Shown in pieces: positions 31,766 through 39,283 of a stretch of DNA of 64,000 nt. The notes under the pieces were generated by a model that saw only the letters and a program-made list of their open reading frames with translations, did no database searches and was not told the origin of the DNA. The first letter of the stretch is position 1; every line of letters starts with the position of its first letter. Both the position numbers and the translations under genes were made by a program. Source of the stretch: an uncultured Eubacteriales bacterium (GTDB taxonomy: Bacteria; Bacillota; Clostridia; Oscillospirales; Oscillospiraceae); contig CASFFN010000006.1 of NCBI GenBank assembly GCA_949293985.1, forward strand, positions 1 through 64,000. Reading direction: 5' to 3'.

Positions 31766-32488
31766 TTGAAAAAGCTTCTGATTGCAGACGGTACCCCGGG
31801 GCTTTCGGAAGCCCTGGTACAGGCGCTGTCCCGGGATTTTGAAATAAGCGCCTGCAATCAGGGGCACGAGGTGTCGCGGGCGCTGCTGGATTTTCGTCCG
31901 GATGTGCTGGTGCTGGATTTGATGCTGCCGGGAACGGACAGCATCGCCATTCTCCATACCCTGCAAGGGTTGGGAATTCGCCCCGGAATTGTGGCAACCA
32001 CCTGCTACGTCAGCGATTATGTGCTGGCCGCCCTGGAGCGGCTGGGGGTGAGCTATGTTATGCTCAAGCCCTGTGACACCGGGGTGCTGGCAGCCCGGAT
32101 TCTGGAAATCTCCCAGGGAGCCCAGCCCCAAAACCGGCAGGAGCAGGTTCGCAGAGAGGCTAATATCCTGATGCTGCGCCTGGGTCTGCGGCGGAATCTG
32201 GCGGGCTTTCGGTATTTGCAGGAGGCCATCGTCCTGTATGACCAAAATCCGGCGCAGTCCGTAACCAAGGAACTGTATCCGGCGGTGGGCGCCCTGTGCG
32301 GCGGCAGCGGCGCTCAGGCGGAACGGGATATCCGCACCTGCATCCAGGACGCTTACAACAAGCGTCAGGATTACCTGTGGCGGCTGTATTTTCCCACAGG
32401 CTACGATGGCCGGGTTCGGAAAATTACCAATGTCCACTTTATCGCCAGAATCACGGAATGTGTCCGGGAGATACTGGATAAGGAATAA
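31766..32488 (+). CDS. spo0A: Spo0A-type sporulation response regulator (divergent receiver)
   Basis: This 240-residue protein has a receiver domain (1-115) with the phospho-accepting Asp51 (VLVLDLMLPG), Thr78/79 and Lys101 (VMLKPCD). Only one acid of the usual Asp-Asp pair is present (IADG, Asp8-Gly9), which may weaken Mg2+ binding. The C-terminal Spo0A effector domain (about 135-240) includes SVTKELYPAVGALCG and the recognition helix AERDIRTCIQDAYNKR. Spo0A is the master switch for sporulation entry. The TTG start at 31766 has GGGGA upstream; there is no near ATG. Two 0A boxes lie in its promoter. Adjacent upstream gene is htrA rather than spoIVB. Confidence 0.88.
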   Translation: MKKLLIADGTPGLSEALVQALSRDFEISACNQGHEVSRALLDFRPDVLVLDLMLPGTDSIAILHTLQGLGIRPGIVATTCYVSDYVLAALERLGVSYVMLKPCDTGVLAARILEISQGAQPQNRQEQVRREANILMLRLGLRRNLAGFRYLQEAIVLYDQNPAQSVTKELYPAVGALCGGSGAQAERDIRTCIQDAYNKRQDYLWRLYFPTGYDGRVRKITNVHFIARITECVREILDKE

Positions 32489-32528
32489 AGCCCTTCAGAG
32501 AAACCGAAAGGTTGTCTGAAGGGCTTTC
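32489..32528 (+). terminator. Terminator of spo0A
   Basis: AGCCCTTCAGA pairs with TCTGAAGGGCT around a 15-base loop, then TTTCG. The right side falls inside the LacI remnant on the other strand. Confidence 0.8.
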
Positions 32529-32625
32529 GTTTCGCTGCTTTCCCGTTCTACCAGCTCCCAGGGAACGAACTGGGACTGGCAGCTTCCGGTTTCCATCTGG
32601 GCCAGAAGCTGCTGGGCGGCGATGT
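32495..32625 (-). pseudogene. Remnant of a LacI-family regulator (C-terminus only)
   Basis: Read on the minus strand, the end of the frame is HIAAQQLLAQMETG, then QFVPWELVERESS, the typical last segment of a LacI/PurR-family effector domain. The rest of the regulator is missing. To the right the frame continues only as the antisense of a sugar kinase fragment, so the regulator was cut at about 32600-32625. In intact arabinose clusters a regulator commonly lies next to these genes. It has no start signals and is considered non-functional. Confidence 0.7.
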
Positions 32626-33196
32626 GTCCACCAACGACCTGTATACCAAGCTGTACCGCAAGAGCCTGGAAGGGGATACGGACTGCGGCGGCGTCATCAC
32701 CTACAACTACGTGGCAGGCGAAGGCGTTACCCACCTGGACGGCGGCCGCCCCATGGTGGTGCGCGGACCTGACAGCAGCTTTACCCTGGCCAACTTCCTC
32801 CGCTCCCAGCTGTATGCCACCATGTCCACCCTGAAAATCGGCATGGACATTCTGGCCCGGGAGGGCGTGGCCATTGACAGACTCACCGGACACGGCGGCC
32901 TGTTCAAGACCCCGGTGGTGGGTCAGAAGTACATGGCCGCCGCCTGCAACGCCCCGGTCACCTGCATGGAAACCGCCGGAGAGGGCGGCCCCTACAGCAT
33001 GGCGCTGCTGGCTGCCTATATGCTGAACAAGGCGGAGGGGGAGACGCTGGAGCAGTACCTGAGCGACCGGGTTTTTGCCGGCGCGAAGAGCGTCACCCTG
33101 GCTCCGGAGCCTGAAGAAGCGGCGGGCTTCGACGCCTACCTGGCCCGGTTCAAAAACGGTCTGAAAGCACAGCGGGCCGCTGTGGAAGCTATCTGA
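32612..33196 (+). pseudogene. Remnant of FGGY sugar kinase (ribulokinase-like), C-terminal part
   Basis: Only the C-terminal about 195 residues of an FGGY kinase remain. Recognisable parts are STNDLYTKLYRKSLEGDTDCGG, the ATP-domain GHGGLFKTPVVGQKYMAAA, and METAGEGGPYSMALLAAYM. FGGY kinases have about 500 residues; the whole sugar-binding N-terminal domain is gone. It joins head-on to the LacI remnant at about 32612-32625. A GTG at 32624 lacks a ribosome site. Its place before an araD fragment indicates an L-ribulokinase of an arabinose operon, but xylulokinase relatives cannot be fully excluded. Confidence 0.8.
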
Positions 33197-33215
33197 TAAA
33201 TAGGAGGGACAAGCC

Positions 33216-33374
33216 ATGCTGGAAAAGCTGAAACAGGAAGTGCTGGAGGAAGTGGCGTTCATGGACTTCCATGCCCTACAGCTAAACCCCCAGGCCGGAC
33301 GGATGCAGCAGGAGCTGCTGGATAAGCACTACCTGCGCAAGCACGGCAAAAACGCCTACTACGGCCAGGGCTGA
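33216..33374 (+). pseudogene. Internally deleted araD (L-ribulose-5-phosphate 4-epimerase)
   Basis: The 52-codon frame joins an AraD-like N-terminus, MLEKLKQEVLEEV, directly to an AraD-like C-terminus, ALQLNPQAGRMQQELLDKHYLRKHGKNAYYGQG. About 170-180 residues, including all metal ligands and the catalytic centre, are lost by an in-frame deletion. The ribosome site AGGAGGG and the terminator after it are intact, so a short peptide could still be made. I see no function for it. It is the third truncated gene in the scar of the arabinose locus. Confidence 0.8.
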
Positions 33375-33380
33375 TACCGG

Positions 33381-33410
33381 AAAGCGGAGAGCAGGTTTGC
33401 TCTCCGCTTT
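33381..33410 (+). terminator. Terminator after the araD remnant
   Basis: AAAGCGGAGAGCA-GGTT-TGCTCTCCGCTTT, followed by TGG. It is the former terminator of the arabinose operon. Confidence 0.9.
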
Positions 33411-33414
33411 TGGC

Positions 33415-33443
33415 TTGACATTTGGGAAAAAACCGGGGATAAT
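33415..33443 (+). promoter_or_regulatory. Promoter of the ECF sigma factor gene
   Basis: TTGACA, 17-bp spacer, GATAAT, 38 bp before the start. It is a sigma-A-type promoter rather than an obvious ECF self-promoter. Confidence 0.8.
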
Positions 33444-33481
33444 GGGCAATGTGCGAACCGAAAAAACCAGGAGGCGAGCCT

Positions 33482-33997
33482 ATGCTTTGCTATCTTGCCA
33501 TGATAGATACCCCGGCGGAACGGGAAAAATTTGAAATTTTATACGAAAAGTACAAAGGGCTTATGCTCTATGTGGCGGACAGGCTGCTCCTGTGCCGGGA
33601 GGACGCGGAGGATGCGGTACACCAGGCCTTTTTGTCCGTGATTGAAAATCTCCATAAAATTGGGGAAATTGACTGTCCCCAAACCCGCTCCTTCCTCGTT
33701 ATAATTGTTGAGCGGAAAGCCATCGATATGCTGCGGAAGCGGCGGCCCACGCTCCCTCTGGACGAGGAAATCGCCGGAATCTCCTTTGAAATTCCTGCCG
33801 ACAATCCTCTGGCCCGGGGGATGGGGGCGCTCCCTGCCCACTACCGGCAGGTGCTGCTCCTGCGGTATGACAACGGCTATTCCAGCCGGGAGATTGCCGC
33901 CATGCTGGGTATGAGCCTGGCGGCGGTGCGGAAACAGCTGACCCGGGGCAAGCAGCTTCTGCGGCAGATTCTGGAGAAGGAGGGGGTGGTTCTGTGA
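33482..33997 (+). CDS. ECF-type sigma-70 family sigma factor
   Basis: This 171-residue sigma factor has region 2 (FEILYEKYKGLMLYVADRLLLCREDAEDAVHQAFLSVIENL) and region 4 with helix-turn-helix (LLLRYDNGYSSREIAAMLGMSLAAVRKQLTRGKQLL). It lacks regions 1 and 3. AGGAGG lies 7 bases before ATG 33482, while the open frame extends 11 codons further. The next gene overlaps it by 4 bases (GTGA) and encodes its probable anti-sigma factor. A likely regulon is the envelope lipoprotein genes just downstream, but no ECF promoter consensus is evident there. Confidence 0.92.
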   Translation: MLCYLAMIDTPAEREKFEILYEKYKGLMLYVADRLLLCREDAEDAVHQAFLSVIENLHKIGEIDCPQTRSFLVIIVERKAIDMLRKRRPTLPLDEEIAGISFEIPADNPLARGMGALPAHYRQVLLLRYDNGYSSREIAAMLGMSLAAVRKQLTRGKQLLRQILEKEGVVL

Positions 33998-34698
33998 CGG
34001 AAAACATCCATAGCAAAGGACTGAAAACCGCCGCTGCCGCTCTGCGGCAGGCCATGCTGGCGGCGCTGCCGGAGCCGGAGGACTGCCCGGGGGATTTTTC
34101 CCCGGCCTTTGAGGAAAAAATCAGGGATTTGCAGAAAAGCCACGCCCGGAAAACCGCCCGCCGCCAGACATTCCGGCGGCTGGCGGCCGCGGTGCTGGCG
34201 GTGGTGATTGCCCTGTCCGCCCTGGCGCTGTCCAATCCCCAGGCAAGGGCGGCGGTATTTTCCTGGGTGCGGAAGGTCTTTGGCTACCGCACTACCTATG
34301 TTCTGCCGGAAAAGGAGCATATGGCCCTTCCGGAGTATGTTCCCCAGTGGCTGCCGGAGGGCTTTGAGGTGGTGTTTTCCAGCGAGATGGAGCACTCCCG
34401 GGTGACCGCCTACTTTAACCCGGAGCAGGGCTATGGGGGCTTTGACTTTGGCTACCAGGTAGCCACAGGAGAGGCACGGGTCACTGCCGACACCTCCGGG
34501 GGCGATTATACCCAGGAGATTGTGAGCGTCAACGGAATGTACGGCGAGCTGTTCGTGGAGAAAAACGGCGCCGCCGGGAATATGCTCATCTGGATTGACG
34601 AGCCCCGGCAGGTGATTCTCACCCTTTATGGCTTCCTGTCCCCCCAGGACATGATGCACATAGCCCAGAGTGTAAAATTGTCGGATTCTACAAATTAA
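33994..34698 (+). CDS. Membrane-anchored anti-sigma-like protein with DUF4367 domain
   Basis: This 234-residue protein has a cytoplasmic N-terminal helix region (about 1-65) with basic SHARKTARRQTFRR, one transmembrane helix (about 67-87) and an external DUF4367 domain (about 110-230: LPEYVPQWLPEGFEVV, VTAYFNPEQGYGGFDFGYQ, LYGFLSPQDMMHIAQSV). The GTG start overlaps the sigma gene stop, so the two are translationally coupled. This pairing is common in Clostridia and points to an anti-sigma role. There is no zinc-type ZAS motif in the cytoplasmic part, so the binding mode is different from RsrA-type anti-sigmas. Confidence 0.85.
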   Translation: MTENIHSKGLKTAAAALRQAMLAALPEPEDCPGDFSPAFEEKIRDLQKSHARKTARRQTFRRLAAAVLAVVIALSALALSNPQARAAVFSWVRKVFGYRTTYVLPEKEHMALPEYVPQWLPEGFEVVFSSEMEHSRVTAYFNPEQGYGGFDFGYQVATGEARVTADTSGGDYTQEIVSVNGMYGELFVEKNGAAGNMLIWIDEPRQVILTLYGFLSPQDMMHIAQSVKLSDSTN

Positions 34699-34727
34699 AA
34701 AATTTTTCTTTTCCCTTGTCCCATAAT

Positions 34728-34778
34728 CCCCCTTTCCTGCGTTCTAATTGGTAGAAGAAGGAAAGGGGGGGTTCTTTT
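34728..34778 (+). terminator. Terminator after the sigma/anti-sigma pair
   Basis: CCCCCTTTCC pairs with GGAAAGGGGG around a 22-base loop, then GTTCTTTTT. Confidence 0.8.
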
Positions 34779-34836
34779 TACAGCACATAGGAAAGGGAAG
34801 GGGGTAAAATCCCACAAAGCTACTCAAGAGGAAAAG

Positions 34837-34926
34837 CGGGAAGCTTTTCGGAATACGGCGGTGAAGCTTCAAAAAGGAGGTGGTGTTACCCGGCATACCC
34901 GATTTGCATTCCGAAAGATTTTCCCG
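34837..34926. other. Structured leader with long inverted repeat
   Basis: CGGGAAGCTTTTCGGAAT (34837-34854) pairs imperfectly with ATTCCGAAAGATTTTCCCG (34908-34926), enclosing about 53 bases that contain an AGGAGG tract. It lies 50 bp before the small secreted protein gene. It matches no riboswitch class that I know. Confidence 0.45.
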
Positions 34927-34976
34927 TAGAATAAATTACGCAGCATAACACTTTGTGAAGAAAGGAAGGTTTAACC

Positions 34977-35420
34977 ATGAAAAAGAAGATTATCGGCCTG
35001 CTCCTCTGTGTTTTGGTGGTAGCCTCTCTTGCATGCTCCGTGTCTGCAAACTCTAACGGCTATACTTCCAGCACAATTTATTACAATCGTAAACCATATG
35101 CGGTGGTCATGACTACCCAGTACGACCCCGCACGGGGAGGGCGTACCATGTTGAGTTGTTTGGCTGCTATCCATGTTCAACTTCATGAAGTTAGAGTTGA
35201 ATATGATACCAAAACATACGGATATGTTGTAAATACCGGCGGAGCGAAAAGTGCTCAATTCGATGCAGTTACTACTTCGATATATTCGGGATATGTTAGA
35301 TGCTCCAGGGGAATGGATAATGTTGAAAATTACAGGACAATTCAGGGGGCTGCTACCATCACTTCGTCGCATGACATATACACTACCAGCGTGCTTGGGT
35401 GGTATGTAAAAAATCCGTAA
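34977..35420 (+). CDS. Small secreted protein, unknown function
   Basis: This 147-residue protein has a clear signal peptide (KKKIIGLLLCVLVVASLACSVSANS, cleavage near 25). The mature part is Tyr/Thr/Ser-rich with strand-like alternation (SSTIYYNRKPYAVVMTTQY, ATITSSHDIYTTSVLGWYV) and no recognised domain. It is notably more AT-rich than its neighbours. AAGGAAGG is 8 bases before the ATG. It lies between the sigma/anti-sigma pair and the tandem lipoproteins, so it may belong to that envelope cassette or be a recent acquisition. Confidence 0.75.
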   Translation: MKKKIIGLLLCVLVVASLACSVSANSNGYTSSTIYYNRKPYAVVMTTQYDPARGGRTMLSCLAAIHVQLHEVRVEYDTKTYGYVVNTGGAKSAQFDAVTTSIYSGYVRCSRGMDNVENYRTIQGAATITSSHDIYTTSVLGWYVKNP

Positions 35421-35446
35421 CAATTTGAGGGGGAGGGGTAAATTAT

Positions 35447-36688
35447 ATGAAAATGAAACGATTTTTAGCAATTGTTTTTAGCTCCTTATTGTTGCTGGGG
35501 CTTTGCAACGGGTGTGTACAGCAAAACCCGGCAGAAACAACCCAGCCCCCTCCCTGGACGGAGGCAGCTACAACAGGCGAGGGTATCTCTCAGGGAGATA
35601 CCCCGCCCCAAAGCTATCCGATTCCCAAAGAAAATCGCAGTCCCATGAGCGTGATGTTTGGAGGGGTAGCCTCCACAATTTCCGATGGGTATTTCTCTGC
35701 CTCGCAGGCTCTCAAATTCTACGATGCCAAAACCGGGAAAACTGTTTTCCTTTGCAGTCAGCCGGGCTGTACCCATACCGACAGCACCTGCGAGGCCTGG
35801 ATAGGACAGGTGAACAATCTGGTGGAATACGAGGGTGTGGTCTATGCTTCTGTGAAAGACGGGGAAGTGTGCGCTGTGGTTCGCAAGGACATCGCCACGG
35901 GAGAACTTACCACCCTGGCTTCCTGGGAAGGCCAGGAGAATATTTACTATGAATGTTCAGTGGGACTTTGCGCCTACGGTCAGATGGTGATTTATGTCCG
36001 GGTTACGGAATTTGTGGAGGATGGAGTAAATTACAGCCAGATAGATTCGGAAGAACAGTGGCTTTACAATCTCACCACAGGAGAAAAGCGGAAGCTGGAC
36101 TGGGAAAAGAACACAGATTCGGTGACAATCCTGGCTATGAATCAGACCTATGCTGTGGCACAGTACTACCGGAATCTGGAGGAAAAAGATCCGGAAAGCG
36201 GTTTGTTTACCAAGGATTATGAATTGCGGCTGTACCGGCTTGCCGATGACAGCTACACCGTGATTTCCTCCGAAGAGGAAAATGGCTACACACCAACGGT
36301 GGATCCGGCGGTGTCCTACGGAGATATTGTGGTACTCCAGGAGAAAGACACCCTGTGCCTTTATGACCTGGAAAAGCAGGAGAAGCGGGAGCTTCTCACC
36401 GCAGAAAACATCATCAACTACTGGATTATGGACAATAAGGTGTTTTACATCCGGGAGGAGGAATTCCCGGAACTGCCCGGGTATGCCGTCAGCATCTACT
36501 ATGCAGATATAGAAACCGGCCAGCCGGTGCGGCTGGAAAACGGCGGCAATAGGGAAGTGATGGACTTCGCCATAACCTGGGAAGGGGACAGCTTTTTTGT
36601 AGGTACCTGGAAGGGTGGCAACTACATCATCCCCAAAGCGGACTTCTACTTGGATAACTACGAAGCCGCCAGACCCGGCGGTTTCTAA
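35447..36688 (+). CDS. Probable lipoprotein, first of two tandem paralogues
   Basis: This 413-residue protein has a lipoprotein-like signal peptide ending LGLCNGC (Cys at about 23), a Thr/Pro-rich linker, and a repetitive beta-rich body consistent with a beta-propeller (blocks such as LRLYRLADDSYTVISSEE, DTLCLYDLEKQEKRELLTAENIINYW, YYADIETGQPVRLENGG). A motif CSQPGCTHTDSTC with three Cys is shared with its paralogue and seems to be a family mark. There is no catalytic motif. AGGGGGAGGGG is upstream. Its start lies 26 bp after the small secreted protein gene; it could be in the same transcript. Confidence 0.78.
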   Translation: MKMKRFLAIVFSSLLLLGLCNGCVQQNPAETTQPPPWTEAATTGEGISQGDTPPQSYPIPKENRSPMSVMFGGVASTISDGYFSASQALKFYDAKTGKTVFLCSQPGCTHTDSTCEAWIGQVNNLVEYEGVVYASVKDGEVCAVVRKDIATGELTTLASWEGQENIYYECSVGLCAYGQMVIYVRVTEFVEDGVNYSQIDSEEQWLYNLTTGEKRKLDWEKNTDSVTILAMNQTYAVAQYYRNLEEKDPESGLFTKDYELRLYRLADDSYTVISSEEENGYTPTVDPAVSYGDIVVLQEKDTLCLYDLEKQEKRELLTAENIINYWIMDNKVFYIREEEFPELPGYAVSIYYADIETGQPVRLENGGNREVMDFAITWEGDSFFVGTWKGGNYIIPKADFYLDNYEAARPGGF

Positions 36689-36703
36689 ACCGGAGGTGAG
36701 ACG

Positions 36704-37945
36704 GTGAACCGCGAACGAATACTGCCCCTTGCCCTCGGCCTGATTCTGCTGCTGGGGCTTTGCGCCGGGTGCGTACAGGAAGTGCCGCCGGAAACCACCC
36801 CGCCCTCCCGTGGGCCGGAAGCAACGACAACAGGCGAGGGTATCCCCCAGGGGGATACCCCGCCCCAAAGCTATCCGGTTCCCCAGGAAAACCGGCGGGG
36901 AGCAGATGTGCTTTTGGCGGGGGTAGCCTCTCCCCGGGCGGATGGCTATTATTCTGCTTCACAGGCGCTGAAATTCTACGATGCCAAAAGCGGGAAAGCC
37001 GTCTTTCTGTGCAGTCAGCCCGGCTGCACCCATTCCGACAGCACCTGCCGGGCCTGGCTGGGGCCGGTCGGCTCCCTGCTTGCATACGGGGATGAGGTTT
37101 TCGCGTCTGTGACCGATGACCGGGGAACCTCCGTTGTCCGCAAGAGCATTGCCACCGGAGAAACCACCGTTCTGGATTCCTGGGAACAGCAGGAGGAGCG
37201 GACATACAGCAGCTTTGTGCATCGGTGTTCCTATGGGCGGCTGCTGGTAATTTTGACCATAAGCTTTCATTACTGGGAGGATGGAGCTATTTATCAGGAA
37301 ACAGTCCGGGAGAATTGGCTGTATGACTTAGAAACCGGGGAAAAGCGGAAGCTGGACTGGGCCTCTGGTGATGCGGGATTCACAGTCTGTGCTATGAATC
37401 GGGAATATGCGGTTGTGGAATACTATGGCCCCCAAAAGGGGGAAACGCAGGGAAACAGCTGGGAGCAGGTTATGGATTTGGAACTGCGGCAATACAGCCT
37501 TTCGGACGACAGTTACACCGTGATTTCCTCAGAAGAAGATGGCTATGCCTTCACTGCACATCCGGGAAAAGCCTACGGAGATTTGGTAGTATTCCAGGAA
37601 AGAGACGCCTTGTGCCTGTATGATTTGAAAAAGCAGGAGAAACGGGAAACGCTCACCGCAGAAAATATTATCAACTACTGGATTTTGGATAACAAGGTCT
37701 TTTTTATCCGGGAGGACAGCCCCCAGGGAACCCCTGGGCGCACCATCAGCATTTACTATGCAGACATAGAAACCGGCCAGCCGGTGCGGCTGGAAAACGG
37801 CGGCAATCGGGAAGTGATGGAGTTCGGCATCCACTGGGAAGGGGACAGCTTCTTTGTGGGGAATTGGAAGGGCGGAAGCTACATCATCTCCAAACGGGAC
37901 TTCTACCTGGACAACTACGAAGCTGCCAGACCCGGCGGCTACTAA
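36704..37945 (+). CDS. Probable lipoprotein, second tandem paralogue
   Basis: This protein is also 413 residues and aligns end to end with the preceding gene. It shares the lipobox region LGLCAGC, TTGEGIPQGDTPPQSYPVP, SASQALKFYDAKSGKAVFLCSQPGCTHSDSTC and the C-terminal NGGNREVM and DFYLDNYEAARPGG. The middle has diverged, the ends little, which fits gene duplication with local gene conversion. The GTG start at 36704 has GGAGGTGAG upstream and lies 15 bp after the first copy. It is followed by a strong terminator. Function is unknown; surface sensing or binding is possible. Confidence 0.78.
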   Translation: MNRERILPLALGLILLLGLCAGCVQEVPPETTPPSRGPEATTTGEGIPQGDTPPQSYPVPQENRRGADVLLAGVASPRADGYYSASQALKFYDAKSGKAVFLCSQPGCTHSDSTCRAWLGPVGSLLAYGDEVFASVTDDRGTSVVRKSIATGETTVLDSWEQQEERTYSSFVHRCSYGRLLVILTISFHYWEDGAIYQETVRENWLYDLETGEKRKLDWASGDAGFTVCAMNREYAVVEYYGPQKGETQGNSWEQVMDLELRQYSLSDDSYTVISSEEDGYAFTAHPGKAYGDLVVFQERDALCLYDLKKQEKRETLTAENIINYWILDNKVFFIREDSPQGTPGRTISIYYADIETGQPVRLENGGNREVMEFGIHWEGDSFFVGNWKGGSYIISKRDFYLDNYEAARPGGY

Positions 37946-37952
37946 GACAGGA

Positions 37953-37985
37953 AAACGGCGAGGATGCCAAGGCACCTCGCCGTTT
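37953..37985. terminator. Terminator between lipoprotein gene and tmcAL
   Basis: AAACGGCGAGG pairs with CCTCGCCGTTT around 11 bases, then GTTTAT; it separates convergent genes. Confidence 0.88.
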
Positions 37986-37987
37986 GT

Positions 37988-39136
37988 TTATGGGGTATAG
38001 ATAATCCTCCGCTTTTTTTCCAGTCCCGGCGGCTCCGGGCCGTCCTGGGCGAACAGGCCGTATAGGTCCTGGGCCCGGGTTTCCAGCGCCCAATAGGGGT
38101 GCTCCATGGGCTCTCCTGCATGGCACAGGGGGAAATTGCCCTTTTGCTGCCGGAGAATCTGCCGCCCGGTTTCGTTGAAAGCCAGCACCCGCACATAGGG
38201 GACGGGCTGGGAGAGGGTTTCTTCCGTGAGCCCCAGAAAAGCGCACATCACCATCCGGTCCAGCCGGGAGCGGGTGTAACGCTTGGATTTGACGGCGGTG
38301 AGAATCTCCTCCAGGGTGCTTTCCCGGCGGGCGGCGTGCATGAGCTTCCGCCAAAGCCCCTCAGAGCCGTAGGGGAGGGCTGAAAATTCTTCCTCCGTCA
38401 TGGTCCGCAGCCGGTAGAGCATGGCTTTTTCTCCGGATGCCCGGGTATGGAGCCGCCCCTGGGCAAGAATTTCCCGGGCCTTTTCCGGCACAAAGGGCTG
38501 CCAATCCCCGGCGGATTCCATTCTTAGCCGCAGGGCGGTGGCGGAGGGGTTTTCCGGGTGAGGTGCAGCGGCGTGATAATCCCCCGGACGGTGGATGGGC
38601 AGGGGAATGAGGGGGGAGCTTTGGGACAGAATTGCCTTGCAGTACTCCACCCCCAAAATGTTGTTGGGCTTGGTGAGCAAGTGGGCGGAAGCTCCCAGGG
38701 CTTCCAGCGCCGCCTGCCGGGCGGCAGGAAAGCTCAGCCCTTTTTGCAGATGCTCCCGCAGCACCGGGGGAAAAGCCGGGCTGTTCAACACCTGGGCGGT
38801 TTCCATAATTTCTTCCGGCTGGGCCGTTTCTGCCCCGAAGCACAGGTGGGTACACAGCCGGGAGAGAATCTCCACCCCCCGGGCGGCAAACCCTTCCGCC
38901 GAGGAAAGACAGGCGGTAATGGGCAGCTCCAGCACCAGGTCGGCGCCGCAGGCCACCGCTGCCTTTGCTCGGAGGGATTTATCCACAATGGCCGGGTATC
39001 CCCGCTGGACAAAGTTGCCGCTCATAAGGCACACCACCGCCGCATCCTGACCCAGAAGGCTTTTTGCCAGGGTAAGCTGCTTTTCGTGCCCTTTGTGCAG
39101 GGGATTGTATTCACAAATAATGCCTGCAATCTGCAA
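37988..39136 (-). CDS. tmcAL: tRNA(Met) cytidine acetate ligase TmcAL (YlbM family)
   Basis: This 382-residue protein has an N-terminal nucleotidyltransferase fold with the HxGH-type motif in IICEYNPLHKGHEKQL, then MSGNFVQRGYPAIVDKSLRA and GADLVLELP, all characteristic of YlbM/TmcAL. The enzyme forms N4-acetylcytidine at the wobble position of elongator tRNA-Met using acetate and ATP. The next gene on the other side is acetate kinase, which is curious but probably chance. The start is the TTG at 39136: AGGAGG is 10 bases upstream and the frame beyond it overlaps a MITE-end-like sequence at 39155. Confidence 0.9.
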   Translation of the reverse strand: MQIAGIICEYNPLHKGHEKQLTLAKSLLGQDAAVVCLMSGNFVQRGYPAIVDKSLRAKAAVACGADLVLELPITACLSSAEGFAARGVEILSRLCTHLCFGAETAQPEEIMETAQVLNSPAFPPVLREHLQKGLSFPAARQAALEALGASAHLLTKPNNILGVEYCKAILSQSSPLIPLPIHRPGDYHAAAPHPENPSATALRLRMESAGDWQPFVPEKAREILAQGRLHTRASGEKAMLYRLRTMTEEEFSALPYGSEGLWRKLMHAARRESTLEEILTAVKSKRYTRSRLDRMVMCAFLGLTEETLSQPVPYVRVLAFNETGRQILRQQKGNFPLCHAGEPMEHPYWALETRAQDLYGLFAQDGPEPPGLEKKRRIIYTP

Positions 39137-39150
39137 AATATCCAAACCTC

Positions 39151-39175
39151 CTAAGGAATCTCTGAAAAATCTTCC
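39151..39175. repeat. Possible solo MITE end
   Basis: CTAA followed by GGAATCTCTGAAAAATC resembles the left terminal repeat of the MITE-like elements together with its CTAA target. No second end or hairpin follows, so it may be a relic or chance. Confidence 0.4.
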
Positions 39176-39183
39176 CACAGGAC

Positions 39184-39212
39184 TTGCGAAAACTGGAAAC
39201 ATATTATACAAT
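39184..39212 (+). promoter_or_regulatory. Promoter of ackA
   Basis: TTGCGA, 17-bp spacer, TACAAT, about 70 bp before the start codon. A GGGAGG ribosome site precedes the ATG. Confidence 0.65.
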
Positions 39213-39283
39213 AGAAACAGCTACAGGTATAGTACCAGATTGTACAAAAAAGAAATGTAATTATTTTAGGGAGGAAGATTCCA

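Noticed and set aside
34699..34976. Known riboswitch in the leader
   Set aside because: The sequence does not fit the cores of c-di-GMP, cobalamin, TPP, SAM, glycine or T-box elements as I know them.
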